NCBI RefSeq assembly: GCF_011806405.1
Contig: NZ_JAATOW010000021.1
Location: 1 to 64,000 of the forward strand
Direction of reading: 5' to 3'
Source of the DNA: Pseudooceanicola sp. HF7
GTDB lineage: Bacteria > Pseudomonadota > Alphaproteobacteria > Rhodobacterales > Rhodobacteraceae
DNA length: 64,000 nt
The position numbers and the translations under genes are program-made. Of the stretch, positions 35,268 through 44,305 are shown piece by piece. The notes below the pieces were generated by a model that saw nothing but the letters and a program-made list of their open reading frames with translations, ran no database searches and had not been told where the DNA came from. The number at the start of each line of letters is the position of its first letter. Positions within the stretch are counted from its first letter, which is position 1.

Positions 35268-38200
35268 ATGAAGATCGAGCGCAAGTTCACCCAAGCAGGA
35301 AAAGACGCCTACGAGGGGCTGGAATTCCGCACCACGGTGTCCGAGATCCGCAATCCCGACGGCACGATCGTCTTCCGGCTGGATGAACTTGAAGTGCCGG
35401 TCACCTGGTCCCAGGTTGCCAGCGACGTCATCGCGCAGAAGTACTTCCGCAAGGCTGGCGTGCCCAGCAAGGTCAAGAAGGTCCGCGAGAAGGACGTGCC
35501 GGAGTTCCTGTGGCGCTCCGTCCCGGCCGAGGGCGCGGAGATGGGCGGAGAGACCTCTTCCAAGCAGGTCTTCGACCGGCTGGCCGGCGCCTGGACCTAC
35601 TGGGGCTGGAAGGGCGGCTACTTCAGCACCGAGGCTGACGCGCGCGCCTATTTCGACGAGATGCGCTTTATGCTGGCCACCCAGAGGGCCGCGCCCAATT
35701 CCCCGCAGTGGTTCAACACCGGGCTGCACTGGGCCTATGGCATCGACGGTCCGGGGCAGGGCCATTATTACGTGGATTACAAGACCGGTAAGCTCACCAA
35801 GTCCAAGAGCGCCTATGAACATCCCCAGCCGCACGCCTGCTTCATCCAGTCCGTCAAGGACGACCTGGTCAGCGATGGCGGCATCATGGACCTTTGGGTG
35901 CGTGAAGCGCGGCTGTTCAAGTACGGCTCCGGAACCGGCACCAACTTCAGCTCCCTGCGGGCAGAGGGCGAGCGGCTGTCGGGCGGGGGCAAATCCAGCG
36001 GCCTCATGGGTTTCCTGAAGATCGGGGACCGGGCCGCAGGCGCAATCAAGTCGGGCGGCACGACCCGTCGAGCAGCGAAGATGGTGATCGTGGATGCCGA
36101 TCACCCGGACATCCAGGAATACATCAACTGGAAGGTGAAGGAGGAGCAGAAGGTTGCCTCCATCGTCGCCGGGTCCAAGATGCACGAGCAGAAGCTGAAC
36201 GCGATCTTCGGCGCGATCCGTCAATGGGACGGCGTGTCCGAGGACGCGGTGGACCCGGCCAAGAACCCCGCGCTGAAGGCCGCGATCCGCGACAGCAAGA
36301 AGACCGCGATCCCGGAGACCTACATCAAGCGGGTGTTGGATTACGCCAAGCAGGGCTATTCCAGCATCGAGTTCCCCACCTATGACACGGATTGGGACAG
36401 CGAAGCCTATGCCAGCGTGTCGGGCCAGAACTCCAACAACTCCGTCCGGGTGACGGATGCCTTTCTGAAGGCGGTCAAGGAAGATGCCGACTGGGAGCTG
36501 ATCCGGCGCACCGACGGCAAGGTGGCAAAGACCATCAAGGCGCGCGACCTCTGGGAAGACATCGGCCATGCGGCCTGGGCCTGTGCCGATCCGGGCATCC
36601 AGTACCACGATACCGTCAACGCCTGGCACACCTGCCCGGAAGACGGCGCGATCCGGGGCTCCAACCCCTGTTCGGAATACATGTTCCTGGATGACACCGC
36701 CTGCAACCTGGCGTCGATGAACCTGCTGACCTTCCTTGAGGATGGCAGCTTCCAGGTCGACGATTACATGCATGCCACGCGGCTCTGGACACTGACGCTG
36801 GAAATCAGCGTGACCATGGCGCAGTTCCCGAGCAAGGAAATCGCCCAGCTGTCCTATGATTTCCGTACCCTGGGCCTGGGTTATGCCAACATCGGCGGGC
36901 TGCTGATGAACATGGGCTATAGCTATGACAGCGACGAGGGGCGCGCGCTTTGCGGGTCGCTGACCGCGATCATGACCGGCGTGGCCTATGCCACCAGCGC
37001 CGAAATCGCCGGAGAGTTGGGTGCCTTCGCGGGCTATGAACGCAATGCCGATCACATGCTGCGCGTCATGCGCAACCACCGCAACGCCGCCTATGGCGCG
37101 ACGGAGGGCTACGAGGGGCTGGACGTGAAGCCGGTGCCGCTGGACCTGGTGAACTGCCCGGACGAGCGCCTGCCGCAACTGGCCATGTCCGCCTGGGACG
37201 AGGCCGTCCGGCTGGGCGAGCGCAACGGCTACCGCAACGCCCAGACCAGCGTGATCGCCCCCACGGGCACCATCGGCCTGGTCATGGATTGCGACACCAC
37301 CGGGATCGAGCCCGATTTCGCCCTGGTGAAGTTCAAGAAGCTTGCGGGCGGCGGCTACTTCAAGATCATCAACCGCTCGGTCCCGGCCGCGCTGGAAAAG
37401 CTGGGCTATGGCTCTGCCCAGATCGAGGAAATGATCGCCTATGCGGTGGGCCACGGATCCCTTGGCAATTGCCCGGCGATCAACCACACCTCCCTGATCG
37501 GGCACGGCTTCGGCCCGCGTGAGCTGGAAAAGGTCGATGCCGCCCTTGGTAGCGCCTTCGACATCCGCTTCGTCTTCAACCAGTGGACCCTGGGCGAAGA
37601 GTTCTGCCGCGAAACGCTGGGCATCCCGGCGGAGAAGATCAACGATCCGGCCTTTGACCTGCTGCGCCACCTGGGCTTTACCCGGGCGGAAATCGAGGCA
37701 GCCAACGACCACGTCTGCGGGACCATGACGCTGGAAGGCGCGCCCTTCCTCAAGGACGAGCACCTGAGCGTCTTCGACTGCGCCAATGCCTGCGGCAAGA
37801 AGGGCAAGCGCTACCTGTCGGTCAACAGCCACATCACCATGATGGCGGCGGCGCAAAGCTTCATCTCCGGCGCGATCTCCAAGACGATCAACATGCCCAA
37901 TGACGCCACGATCGAGGATTGCAAGGCGGCCTATGAGCTGTCCTGGTCCCTGGGCATCAAGGCCAATGCGCTGTACCGCGACGGCTCCAAGCTGAGCCAG
38001 CCGCTGGCCAGCGCCCTGGTGGAGGATGACGACGAGGCCGCCGAGATCCTGGAGAGCGGCAACGCCCAGGAAAAGGCCGCCGTCCTGGCCGAGAAATTCG
38101 TGGAGAAACTGGTCATCAAGGAAGTGGCCCGTGGCCGCGAGAAGATGCCGGAACGCCGCAAGGGCTACACCCAGAAGGCCATCGTGGGCGGGCACAAGGT

Positions 38201-38909
38201 TTACCTGCGCACCGGCGAATACGAAGGCGGCAAGCTGGGCGAAATCTTCATCGACATGCACAAGGAAGGCGCCGGCTTCCGGGCGATGATGAACAACTTC
38301 GCCATCGCGGTGTCGGTCGGCCTGCAATACGGCGTGCCGCTGGAGGAATTCGTGGATGCCTTCACCTTCACCAAGTTCGAACCGGCGGGCATGGTGCAGG
38401 GCAACGACAGCATCAAGAACGCGACCTCGATCCTGGATTACATCTTCCGCGAGCTGGCCGTGTCCTACCTGGACCGCACGGACCTGGCCCATGTGAAGCC
38501 GCAGGGCGCGACCTTCGACGATATCGGCCGGGGCGAGCAGGAGGGGGTGTCCAACATCCGCGAACTGTCCGAGGGCGCGGCGACCAAGTCGCTGGAAGTG
38601 CTCAAGCAGATCTCTTCCACGGGCTACCTGCGCAAGCGGCTTCCGCAGGAACTGCTGGTGCTGAACGGCGGGCTGGGCGATGCGGCGACCATGGCGGCGC
38701 CCTCTGTCGCGGTGGCCTCCGGCGCGGCGGCGGCAGCGGCGACCACGACGGCGATCAGCTCTGGCTCCGTTTCGATGGATGCGCGGGCCAAGGCCAAGAT
38801 GCAGGGCTATGAGGGCGAGGCCTGCGGCGAATGCGGCAATTACACCCTTGTGCGCAACGGCACCTGCATGAAGTGCAACACCTGCGGGGGAACCTCGGGC
38901 TGCAGTTAA
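35268..38909 (+). CDS. nrdJ: Adenosylcobalamin-dependent (class II) ribonucleotide reductase
   Basis: Makes deoxyribonucleotides with or without oxygen, using coenzyme B12 to form the thiyl radical. It has 1213 residues, the long alphaproteobacterial NrdJ form. Conserved stretches include [44 protein letters not shown], and [22 protein letters not shown] cysteine-rich tail ([18 protein letters not shown], then CGGTSGCS) is the thioredoxin-reducible and zinc-ribbon end, after an Ala/Thr-rich linker (about 1140-1170). A NrdR-like box lies 176 bases upstream. Confidence 0.96.
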   Translation: MKIERKFTQAGKDAYEGLEFRTTVSEIRNPDGTIVFRLDELEVPVTWSQVASDVIAQKYFRKAGVPSKVKKVREKDVPEFLWRSVPAEGAEMGGETSSKQVFDRLAGAWTYWGWKGGYFSTEADARAYFDEMRFMLATQRAAPNSPQWFNTGLHWAYGIDGPGQGHYYVDYKTGKLTKSKSAYEHPQPHACFIQSVKDDLVSDGGIMDLWVREARLFKYGSGTGTNFSSLRAEGERLSGGGKSSGLMGFLKIGDRAAGAIKSGGTTRRAAKMVIVDADHPDIQEYINWKVKEEQKVASIVAGSKMHEQKLNAIFGAIRQWDGVSEDAVDPAKNPALKAAIRDSKKTAIPETYIKRVLDYAKQGYSSIEFPTYDTDWDSEAYASVSGQNSNNSVRVTDAFLKAVKEDADWELIRRTDGKVAKTIKARDLWEDIGHAAWACADPGIQYHDTVNAWHTCPEDGAIRGSNPCSEYMFLDDTACNLASMNLLTFLEDGSFQVDDYMHATRLWTLTLEISVTMAQFPSKEIAQLSYDFRTLGLGYANIGGLLMNMGYSYDSDEGRALCGSLTAIMTGVAYATSAEIAGELGAFAGYERNADHMLRVMRNHRNAAYGATEGYEGLDVKPVPLDLVNCPDERLPQLAMSAWDEAVRLGERNGYRNAQTSVIAPTGTIGLVMDCDTTGIEPDFALVKFKKLAGGGYFKIINRSVPAALEKLGYGSAQIEEMIAYAVGHGSLGNCPAINHTSLIGHGFGPRELEKVDAALGSAFDIRFVFNQWTLGEEFCRETLGIPAEKINDPAFDLLRHLGFTRAEIEAANDHVCGTMTLEGAPFLKDEHLSVFDCANACGKKGKRYLSVNSHITMMAAAQSFISGAISKTINMPNDATIEDCKAAYELSWSLGIKANALYRDGSKLSQPLASALVEDDDEAAEILESGNAQEKAAVLAEKFVEKLVIKEVARGREKMPERRKGYTQKAIVGGHKVYLRTGEYEGGKLGEIFIDMHKEGAGFRAMMNNFAIAVSVGLQYGVPLEEFVDAFTFTKFEPAGMVQGNDSIKNATSILDYIFRELAVSYLDRTDLAHVKPQGATFDDIGRGEQEGVSNIRELSEGAATKSLEVLKQISSTGYLRKRLPQELLVLNGGLGDAATMAAPSVAVASGAAAAAATTTAISSGSVSMDARAKAKMQGYEGEACGECGNYTLVRNGTCMKCNTCGGTSGCS

Positions 38910-38921
38910 GAGTTTAAAGGT

Positions 38922-38958
38922 CGGGGCGCGGCACACACAGGTCCGCGCCCCGGCTTTT
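38922..38958 (+). terminator. Terminator of nrdJ
   Basis: Stem CGGGGCGCGG / CCGCGCCCCG followed by GCTTTTT, 12 bases after the nrdJ stop. Confidence 0.88.
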
Positions 38959-39130
38959 TCCGAAGGACGATGGCACGTTTCGGGAACAAGTGAACTCGGC
39001 TCTTGCGAGTTGCGTGATCCAGGGGAACAGGCCTCGACGTGTGAGATCAATTTCGTGCCTAACCATGCAGGGATTTCCGCAAGGAGGTCCCTGGTTTTCC
39101 AGAAACTGCTATGACCAAGGAGAAATTCTC

Positions 39131-39361
39131 ATGGCAAATCCCGAAGACTATTGGGCGGCATCTCACCCCGACGGCGGATGGCAAGTGCGCCGCGAAGGGA
39201 ACGAAGAGGCGACCGAGCGTTTCGATACCCAGGAAGAGGCCTGGGAACGTGCCAAGGAGCTGGCACGCGGCACGAAGGGCGAGGCCTACCTGCAAGCGGA
39301 AGACGGCACGATCCGTGAGCGCAATACCTACGGGCATGATCCCGTGCGCACGAAAGGCTGA
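39131..39361 (+). CDS. DUF2188 domain protein
   Basis: A 76-residue acidic protein matching the DUF2188 pattern: GGWQVRREGNEEATERFDTQEEAWERAKELARG, a short beta-hairpin followed by a helix, then a second beta unit GEAYLQAEDGTIRERNTYG. The ATG has AAGGAG 10 bases upstream. Cytoplasmic; family function is unknown. It stands alone between nrdJ and a DUF3137 gene. Confidence 0.85.
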   Translation: MANPEDYWAASHPDGGWQVRREGNEEATERFDTQEEAWERAKELARGTKGEAYLQAEDGTIRERNTYGHDPVRTKG

Positions 39362-39446
39362 GCACCGGCGGTGATTTGCCGGGGGCCTTTTGGCCTTGGC
39401 TTTCAGCCGACCTGCGGGTCGTCAGCAGACGGCAATCAGAGATCAG

Positions 39447-39470
39447 GGCCGCCCTTCGGGGCGGCCTTTT
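39447..39470 (+). terminator. Terminator after DUF2188 gene
   Basis: Stem GGCCGCC / GGCGGCC with a short loop, then TTTTCCC. Confidence 0.8.
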
Positions 39471-39519
39471 CCCTTGCGTAACGGGGTGTTACGGGTATGT
39501 CTCTGCGCAGGAGGCTGCC

Positions 39520-40512
39520 ATGGAATATACAGAAGACGCCCCGCATGAGGCGGGCTTTGCCCGGGTTTTCGCAGAGGAGGTCTGGCCGGTCTATGCCGCC
39601 AGCCGGGAAGAGGCCGAGCGCGTGGCGCGCCGCGCGTCCCGTCTGGGCTGGTCGCTGGCCGGGGTGGGGGCCGCGATCGCGGTGGGCTTCTTCCTGTTCG
39701 ATCCGCTGGGCGACACGGTGATGTCGCGCTTCATCGGCCTGTTCGCCGGGGTCTTCATCGCGATGATTGGCCGCGCGCTGTGGGAGGCCAAGCGCCGCCG
39801 TTTCAACGCTGCCGTCAAGGCCGAGGTGGCGCCGGTGCTGGCGCGCTTTGCCGGGATTGCGCGTTATGAGTCCGACCCGTCCGCGGGTTTCGTCAATCTG
39901 TCGGGGCTGTCGGCGGCGCGCATGGTCGGCAGATCGAGCGGGTCAAGCGTTCAGGATGGGTTCTCCGGCGCGTGGCGCGGGGTGGATTACCGCATGGCGG
40001 AGCTGCGCCTGACCCGGGTGGAAAGCTACCACCAAGGCGGCAAGCGCAGGACGCGCACGGTGGTGGTCTTCGCCGGTCTGCTGCTTGAGATGGCGGTGCC
40101 ACGCCGCGTCCCGGTGATCCGGATCGAGCCGCGGGCAAAGTGGAAGACCCACAAGCGCCTGCGCCCCGACGGGCTGCACCCGGTCGACATGGGCACGGGC
40201 CCGGGCGCGGGCGAATACCAGGTCTGGTCCACCCAGCCGCAGGACGCGGGCGAGGTGATCAGCGGCCTGTTCCTGGATGCCCTATTGGAGGTCGCCATGG
40301 TCCGCGGGCTTGAGCCCAAGGCGCTTTCGGCGCGCTTCGAGGGGCAGCAATTCCAGCTTCTGATCGAGGATCGGCGCAAGTTCCTGGAGGTCGAGGCCTT
40401 CGAAGTCGGGCCAGAGGAATTCCGCGCCAGCGTGCGCGCCGCCCTTGCGGACCTGGCGCTGGCGCGGGTCATCGTGGATCGGCTGGTCGAGGGGCCCACG
40501 GGCGCGCAGTAG
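39520..40512 (+). CDS. DUF3137 domain membrane protein
   Basis: A 330-residue protein with two adjacent membrane helices (about 45-62 and 70-90) and a large cytoplasmic C-terminal DUF3137 domain (about 110-320, with DYRMAELRLTRVE and TVVVFAGLLLEM). ATG at 39520 with CAGGAGG upstream is used instead of an earlier GTG or ATG with no ribosome binding site. Function of the family is unknown. Confidence 0.82.
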   Translation: MEYTEDAPHEAGFARVFAEEVWPVYAASREEAERVARRASRLGWSLAGVGAAIAVGFFLFDPLGDTVMSRFIGLFAGVFIAMIGRALWEAKRRRFNAAVKAEVAPVLARFAGIARYESDPSAGFVNLSGLSAARMVGRSSGSSVQDGFSGAWRGVDYRMAELRLTRVESYHQGGKRRTRTVVVFAGLLLEMAVPRRVPVIRIEPRAKWKTHKRLRPDGLHPVDMGTGPGAGEYQVWSTQPQDAGEVISGLFLDALLEVAMVRGLEPKALSARFEGQQFQLLIEDRRKFLEVEAFEVGPEEFRASVRAALADLALARVIVDRLVEGPTGAQ

Positions 40513-40644
40513 GGCGCGCGCCCGTTGCCGGGGCCGGGCCGATGGGCGGCGGCGCGCATCCGCGTGGTTTGCGTGCAAAAAGTCCTTTGAACATCGCGGG
40601 ATGCAGCTATCCTTAGGTCATCTCCTGCCTGAAGGACGCGCTGT

Positions 40645-42618
40645 ATGACGGACCCGAGACCGATCCCGACCCGGACGGAGATCTTCACCATTTTCGGCGC
40701 GCTGATGCTCGTGATGCTCATGGCATCGCTTGATCAGACCATCGTGGCGACGGCGCTGCCCACCATCGTGGGCGAGCTGGGCGGCATGACCCACCTGAGC
40801 TGGATCGTCACGGGCTACATGCTGGCCACGACCATCTCGACCCCGCTTTATGGCAAGCTGGGCGATCTTTACGGGCGCAAGCTGGTGATGCAGGCGGCCA
40901 TCGGGCTGTTCCTGCTGGGATCGGCGCTCTGCGGGATGGCCCAGACCATGGGAGAGCTGATCGCCTTCCGCGCCATCCAGGGGCTGGGCGGGGGCGGGCT
41001 GATGGTGGTCAGTCAGGCGGCCATCGGCGATATCGTCAGCCCGCGCGACCGGGGCAAGTACCAGGGGATCTTCGGCGCGGTCTTCGGCGGCTCCACCCTG
41101 ATCGGGCCGCTACTGGGCGGCTTCATCGTGGAACATGCCTCCTGGCGGTGGATCTTCTACGTCAACATTCCGCTGGGTTTGCTGGCCTTCGTGGTGATCG
41201 GGCTGGTCTTCAAGGCGCCCCCCGCAACAGGCGGCGCAAGGATCGACTGGCGCGGATCGGCGCTGCTGGCGGTGGCGCTGTCCTCTGTCGTGCTGCTGGC
41301 CAGCCTGGGCGGGCACGAGGTGCCCTGGGGCAGCCCGCTGGGCATCGCCATGATGCTGGCGGCGGTGCTTTGCACGGCGGGTTTCCTGTGGACGGAGGCC
41401 CGCGTGGCAGAGCCGCTTTTGCCGCTGAGCCTGTTCAAGAACCGCAATTTCGCCGTGTCCACTGCGGTCAGCTTCATCGTCGGGATCGCCATGTTCGGGG
41501 CGATCACCTACATGCCGACCTATCTGCAGGTGATCCGGGGCGAAAGCCCGTCAGACGCGGGCCTGGCCATGGCGCCGATGATGGGGGGCATGTTGCTAAC
41601 CTCTATCGTCAGCGGTCAGATCATCAGCGCCACCGGGCGGTACAAGTTCTTTCCCGTGGCGGGCACGGCGATCATGGCCCTCGGCCTGCTCTTGCTGTCC
41701 ACCATCGGGACGGAGACCGCGGGAGTGCGCGTCTCTGCCTACCTGATGGTGCTTGGCCTGGGGCTGGGCATGGTCATGCAGGTGCTGATCCTGGCGGTGC
41801 AGAACGCCGTGGATTACGAGCTTCTGGGCGTGGCGACATCGGGCGCGACGCTGTTCCGCTCCATCGGGTCTTCGGTGGGGGTGGCGATCTTTGGCGCGAT
41901 CTTCACCTCTGGCCTGCTGGCGCGGCTTGAGGTCACGCTGCCCGATCACCTGGACGTGGTGCAGGCCACCAGCGCAGAGGCCGTGGCGGCGCTGGATCCG
42001 CCCGTGAGAGAGGCCTATTTCGCGGCCTTCACCGCTGCGCTGTCGCCGGTCTTCGTCATCGCCGCGCTGGCCGCTCTGCTGGCCTTCGCGCTGTGCTGGA
42101 TGATGAAGGCGGTGCCGCTGAAGACGCGGGCCGGCGCGGTGGATACGGGCTGGATGAGCCCGCGCGATGCCTCCAACCTGGAAGAGCTGACCATGATCCT
42201 GGACCGGATCACCCGGGATGAGAACCGCTGGGAAGCGCTGACGCGCATTGCCGCGGGGCTGAACATGGACATGCCGCCGGACGGCTTGTGGCTGATGGCG
42301 CATCTGGACCAGCAGGGCGGCACGCTGTACCCCGCCGCGCTGGAGGTGCAGTTCCAGGCAACGCCGGGCCGCATGGGACCGGGGGTGGCCTGGCTTGTGA
42401 ACCGTGGCTACGCGGTGCAGGAGGGCGGCCAGTTGCGCCTGACCGCCGCCGGGCAGGAGGCCACCACCGTCATGACAGAGGCCTACCTGGACCGGCTTGA
42501 GGATTTCGTGGCGCGCTGGAAGCCCGAGGACCATGCCGAGGTGCGCGAGAGGCTGCTGGAGATGACACGGTCCCTGATGAACGGTCTGCCGCTGCCCCAG
42601 CACGACGCGGCCGCCTGA
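40645..42618 (+). CDS. DHA2 family MFS exporter with C-terminal MarR-like domain
   Basis: A 657-residue protein. Residues about 14-495 form a 14-helix drug:H+ antiporter of the DHA2 type: LDQTIVATALPTIVGEL (motif D1), GKLGDLYGRKLVM (motif A) and GGSTLIGPLLGGFIV (motif C) are clear. Residues about 511-650 are soluble and look like a MarR winged helix: GLWLMAHLDQQGGTLYPAAL, then the wing GYAVQEGGQLRLTAAGQEAT and a closing helix. Such a fusion could let substrate or regulator sense transport, but its role is unknown. It stands alone. Confidence 0.85.
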   Translation: MTDPRPIPTRTEIFTIFGALMLVMLMASLDQTIVATALPTIVGELGGMTHLSWIVTGYMLATTISTPLYGKLGDLYGRKLVMQAAIGLFLLGSALCGMAQTMGELIAFRAIQGLGGGGLMVVSQAAIGDIVSPRDRGKYQGIFGAVFGGSTLIGPLLGGFIVEHASWRWIFYVNIPLGLLAFVVIGLVFKAPPATGGARIDWRGSALLAVALSSVVLLASLGGHEVPWGSPLGIAMMLAAVLCTAGFLWTEARVAEPLLPLSLFKNRNFAVSTAVSFIVGIAMFGAITYMPTYLQVIRGESPSDAGLAMAPMMGGMLLTSIVSGQIISATGRYKFFPVAGTAIMALGLLLLSTIGTETAGVRVSAYLMVLGLGLGMVMQVLILAVQNAVDYELLGVATSGATLFRSIGSSVGVAIFGAIFTSGLLARLEVTLPDHLDVVQATSAEAVAALDPPVREAYFAAFTAALSPVFVIAALAALLAFALCWMMKAVPLKTRAGAVDTGWMSPRDASNLEELTMILDRITRDENRWEALTRIAAGLNMDMPPDGLWLMAHLDQQGGTLYPAALEVQFQATPGRMGPGVAWLVNRGYAVQEGGQLRLTAAGQEATTVMTEAYLDRLEDFVARWKPEDHAEVRERLLEMTRSLMNGLPLPQHDAAA

Positions 42619-42633
42619 GGGCGGCGGCGCCTC

Positions 42634-43095
42634 TCAGGCGCGGCGGGTGTAGGCGTAAAGCCAGACCCCGACCAGCACGAGCGAGGCGATGGCGTTCCAG
42701 CTTGCCATGGAAAGTCCGCCGAGGGACCAGGCGACCTCATCACAGCGGATGAGGGGCGCGGTCATGATCTGATCGAAAAGTTCGCCGGTGGAGATGCTGC
42801 CCGGATCGGAGCTGGTGCAGGTGGTGGGGCCTTCGAAGATCCCGCGCTCCACCCCCGTGTGATAGATCCCGATCCCGGCCGTGATCGCCGCTGCCAGTGC
42901 GCCCGGCAATGCCAGCACCCGCTTACCGGTGGCCAGGGCCGCGACCCCGATCAGCACGGCGGCCAGGTGCGGCCAGCGTTGCAGGATGCACAGGTGGCAG
43001 GGGTGCAGCCCGCCGATGAACTGGAAGCCGAGCGCCCCCAGCAGAAGCGCGGCGGACCCGCCGGAGGCTATCAGGACAGAGGGTCGGAAATTCAT
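42634..43095 (-). CDS. dsbB: Disulfide bond formation protein B
   Basis: A 153-residue inner membrane protein that re-oxidises periplasmic DsbA using quinone. Four membrane segments surround two cysteine pairs: Cys33/Cys36 (HPCHLCILQRW) and Cys93/Cys118 (TTCTSSDPGS, IRCDEV). The gene starts one base after the stop of the YqaA-like gene, so they are coupled. Confidence 0.93.
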   Translation of the reverse strand: MNFRPSVLIASGGSAALLLGALGFQFIGGLHPCHLCILQRWPHLAAVLIGVAALATGKRVLALPGALAAAITAGIGIYHTGVERGIFEGPTTCTSSDPGSISTGELFDQIMTAPLIRCDEVAWSLGGLSMASWNAIASLVLVGVWLYAYTRRA

Positions 43096-43096
43096 G

Positions 43097-43675
43097 TCAG
43101 AGGTACTTCACCAGGAAAAATCCTCCGATCAGAACCACGCAGAAGAGGGTCAGGACAAGCCCGAGCCGCTTCTCGATGAAGTCACGAATGGGTGAGCCGA
43201 ACTTCCACAGCAGACCGGCGATGATGAAGAACCGCAGGCCGCGCGCGACGATGGAGGTCACGATGAAGGTGCCCAGCGGCATCGCCGTCCAGCCCGACAT
43301 GATGGTGATAACCTTGTAGGGGAAGGGCGTCATGCCCGCGATCAGCACCGCCCAGAAACCGGCATCGTTGAAGCGCTGGTTGAAGGCGTCGATGCCGTCG
43401 GCCTTGCCGAGATGTTCCAGGATGGGGCGGCCGATGCCTTCGAAGGCGAACATGCCGATGCCGTAGCCGAAGAGCCCGCCCAGCACGGAGGCGACCATGG
43501 CGACCAGCGCGATCAGGAAGGCGCGGCTGGGCGCGGCGATGATCATGGGGATCATCAGCAGATCCGGCGGGATCGGGAAGAAGGAGCTTTCGATGAAGGC
43601 GACGACAGCAAGGGCCCAGAGCGCATAGGGGCTGTCGGCCATGCGAACGGTCTTGTGGTAAAGGTTTTTGAGCAA
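43097..43675 (-). CDS. YqaA family (SNARE-associated/DedA-like) membrane protein
   Basis: A 192-residue inner membrane protein of the VTT/DedA group: FIESSFFPIPPDLLMIPMI, GYGIGMFAFEGIGRP and FWAVLIAGMTPFPYKVITIMS are family signatures. I start at TTG 43675 (MLKNLYHKTVRMADSP) since AGGA lies nine bases upstream and relatives begin like this; an ATG at 43735 would add 20 residues without family support. Likely role is lipid or ion handling in the membrane; not proven. Confidence 0.83.
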   Translation of the reverse strand: MLKNLYHKTVRMADSPYALWALAVVAFIESSFFPIPPDLLMIPMIIAAPSRAFLIALVAMVASVLGGLFGYGIGMFAFEGIGRPILEHLGKADGIDAFNQRFNDAGFWAVLIAGMTPFPYKVITIMSGWTAMPLGTFIVTSIVARGLRFFIIAGLLWKFGSPIRDFIEKRLGLVLTLFCVVLIGGFFLVKYL

Positions 43676-43952
43676 AATCTTTGGGTCCTGTTGCGCCCCG
43701 CGCGGGGGGCCTTGGCAATGGACCTCAGAAATCATGCGGCGGTGCAGCGGTCAAGCGATTGGGCCGGGTCCTTGCAGCACGAGGGGCGTTTGCCGCCGAG
43801 GCGGCGGTTTCACGGGCGCTCGGGCGCGAGCAGGACGGGGCAGGGCGCATATCCGCGATTATCGCCCTTCGGAGCGGCATTTCGCGCACGCATTCCTCTG
43901 GACCTTCGCGCGCGGCCTCGTTAAATCGGAGCGGCACAGCGCGCTGCGCCGG

Positions 43953-44038
43953 GCCCAAGTGGCGGAATGGTAGACGCAGGGGATTCAAAATCCCCCGACT
44001 TAACGGTCTTGTCGGTTCGAGTCCGACCTTGGGTACCA
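43953..44038 (+). tRNA. tRNA-Leu (CAA anticodon)
   Basis: An 86-base class II tRNA with long variable arm. Acceptor GCCCAAG pairs with CTTGGGT (one G-T), anticodon loop TTCAAAA gives CAA at 43986-43988, T arm has GGTTCGAGTCC, and CCA is encoded. Confidence 0.97.
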
Positions 44039-44248
44039 TCTTCATCTTCAGTTTTTTTCCGAATGATCGCACGCCGTCAGGGCGGGCCCTTCACGCGTTT
44101 TCCCGCGGTCTCCGAATCTGCGCTGCCGCCGCGGCGCGCCCCGATTGGCCCAGGCTTGGTCGGACGGGCGCGGGTTTGCATTCGCGGGAGCCGAACATGT
44201 TCGCATGTTTGCAGGTGGTGCTTGAAAAAGGACTCACCTATACAAGTC

Positions 44249-44265
44249 CTAATTGTGTGTTAACC
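44249..44265 (+). promoter_or_regulatory. CtrA-like half-site pair before sulfatase gene
   Basis: CTAA at 44249-44252, seven bases, then TTAACC at 44260-44265. This is the same CTAA-N7-TTAACC form as the site before comEC. It sits 41-57 bases before the sulfatase start. Confidence 0.3.
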
Positions 44266-44305
44266 TTTTTTCACCACCCGATTCAGTGATTGCAGAGGTA
44301 CGCCC

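Noticed and set aside
35235-39050. Long minus-strand ORF (1271 codons) opposite nrdJ
   Set aside because: Antisense shadow of a real gene; no recognizable domain and no ribosome binding site.
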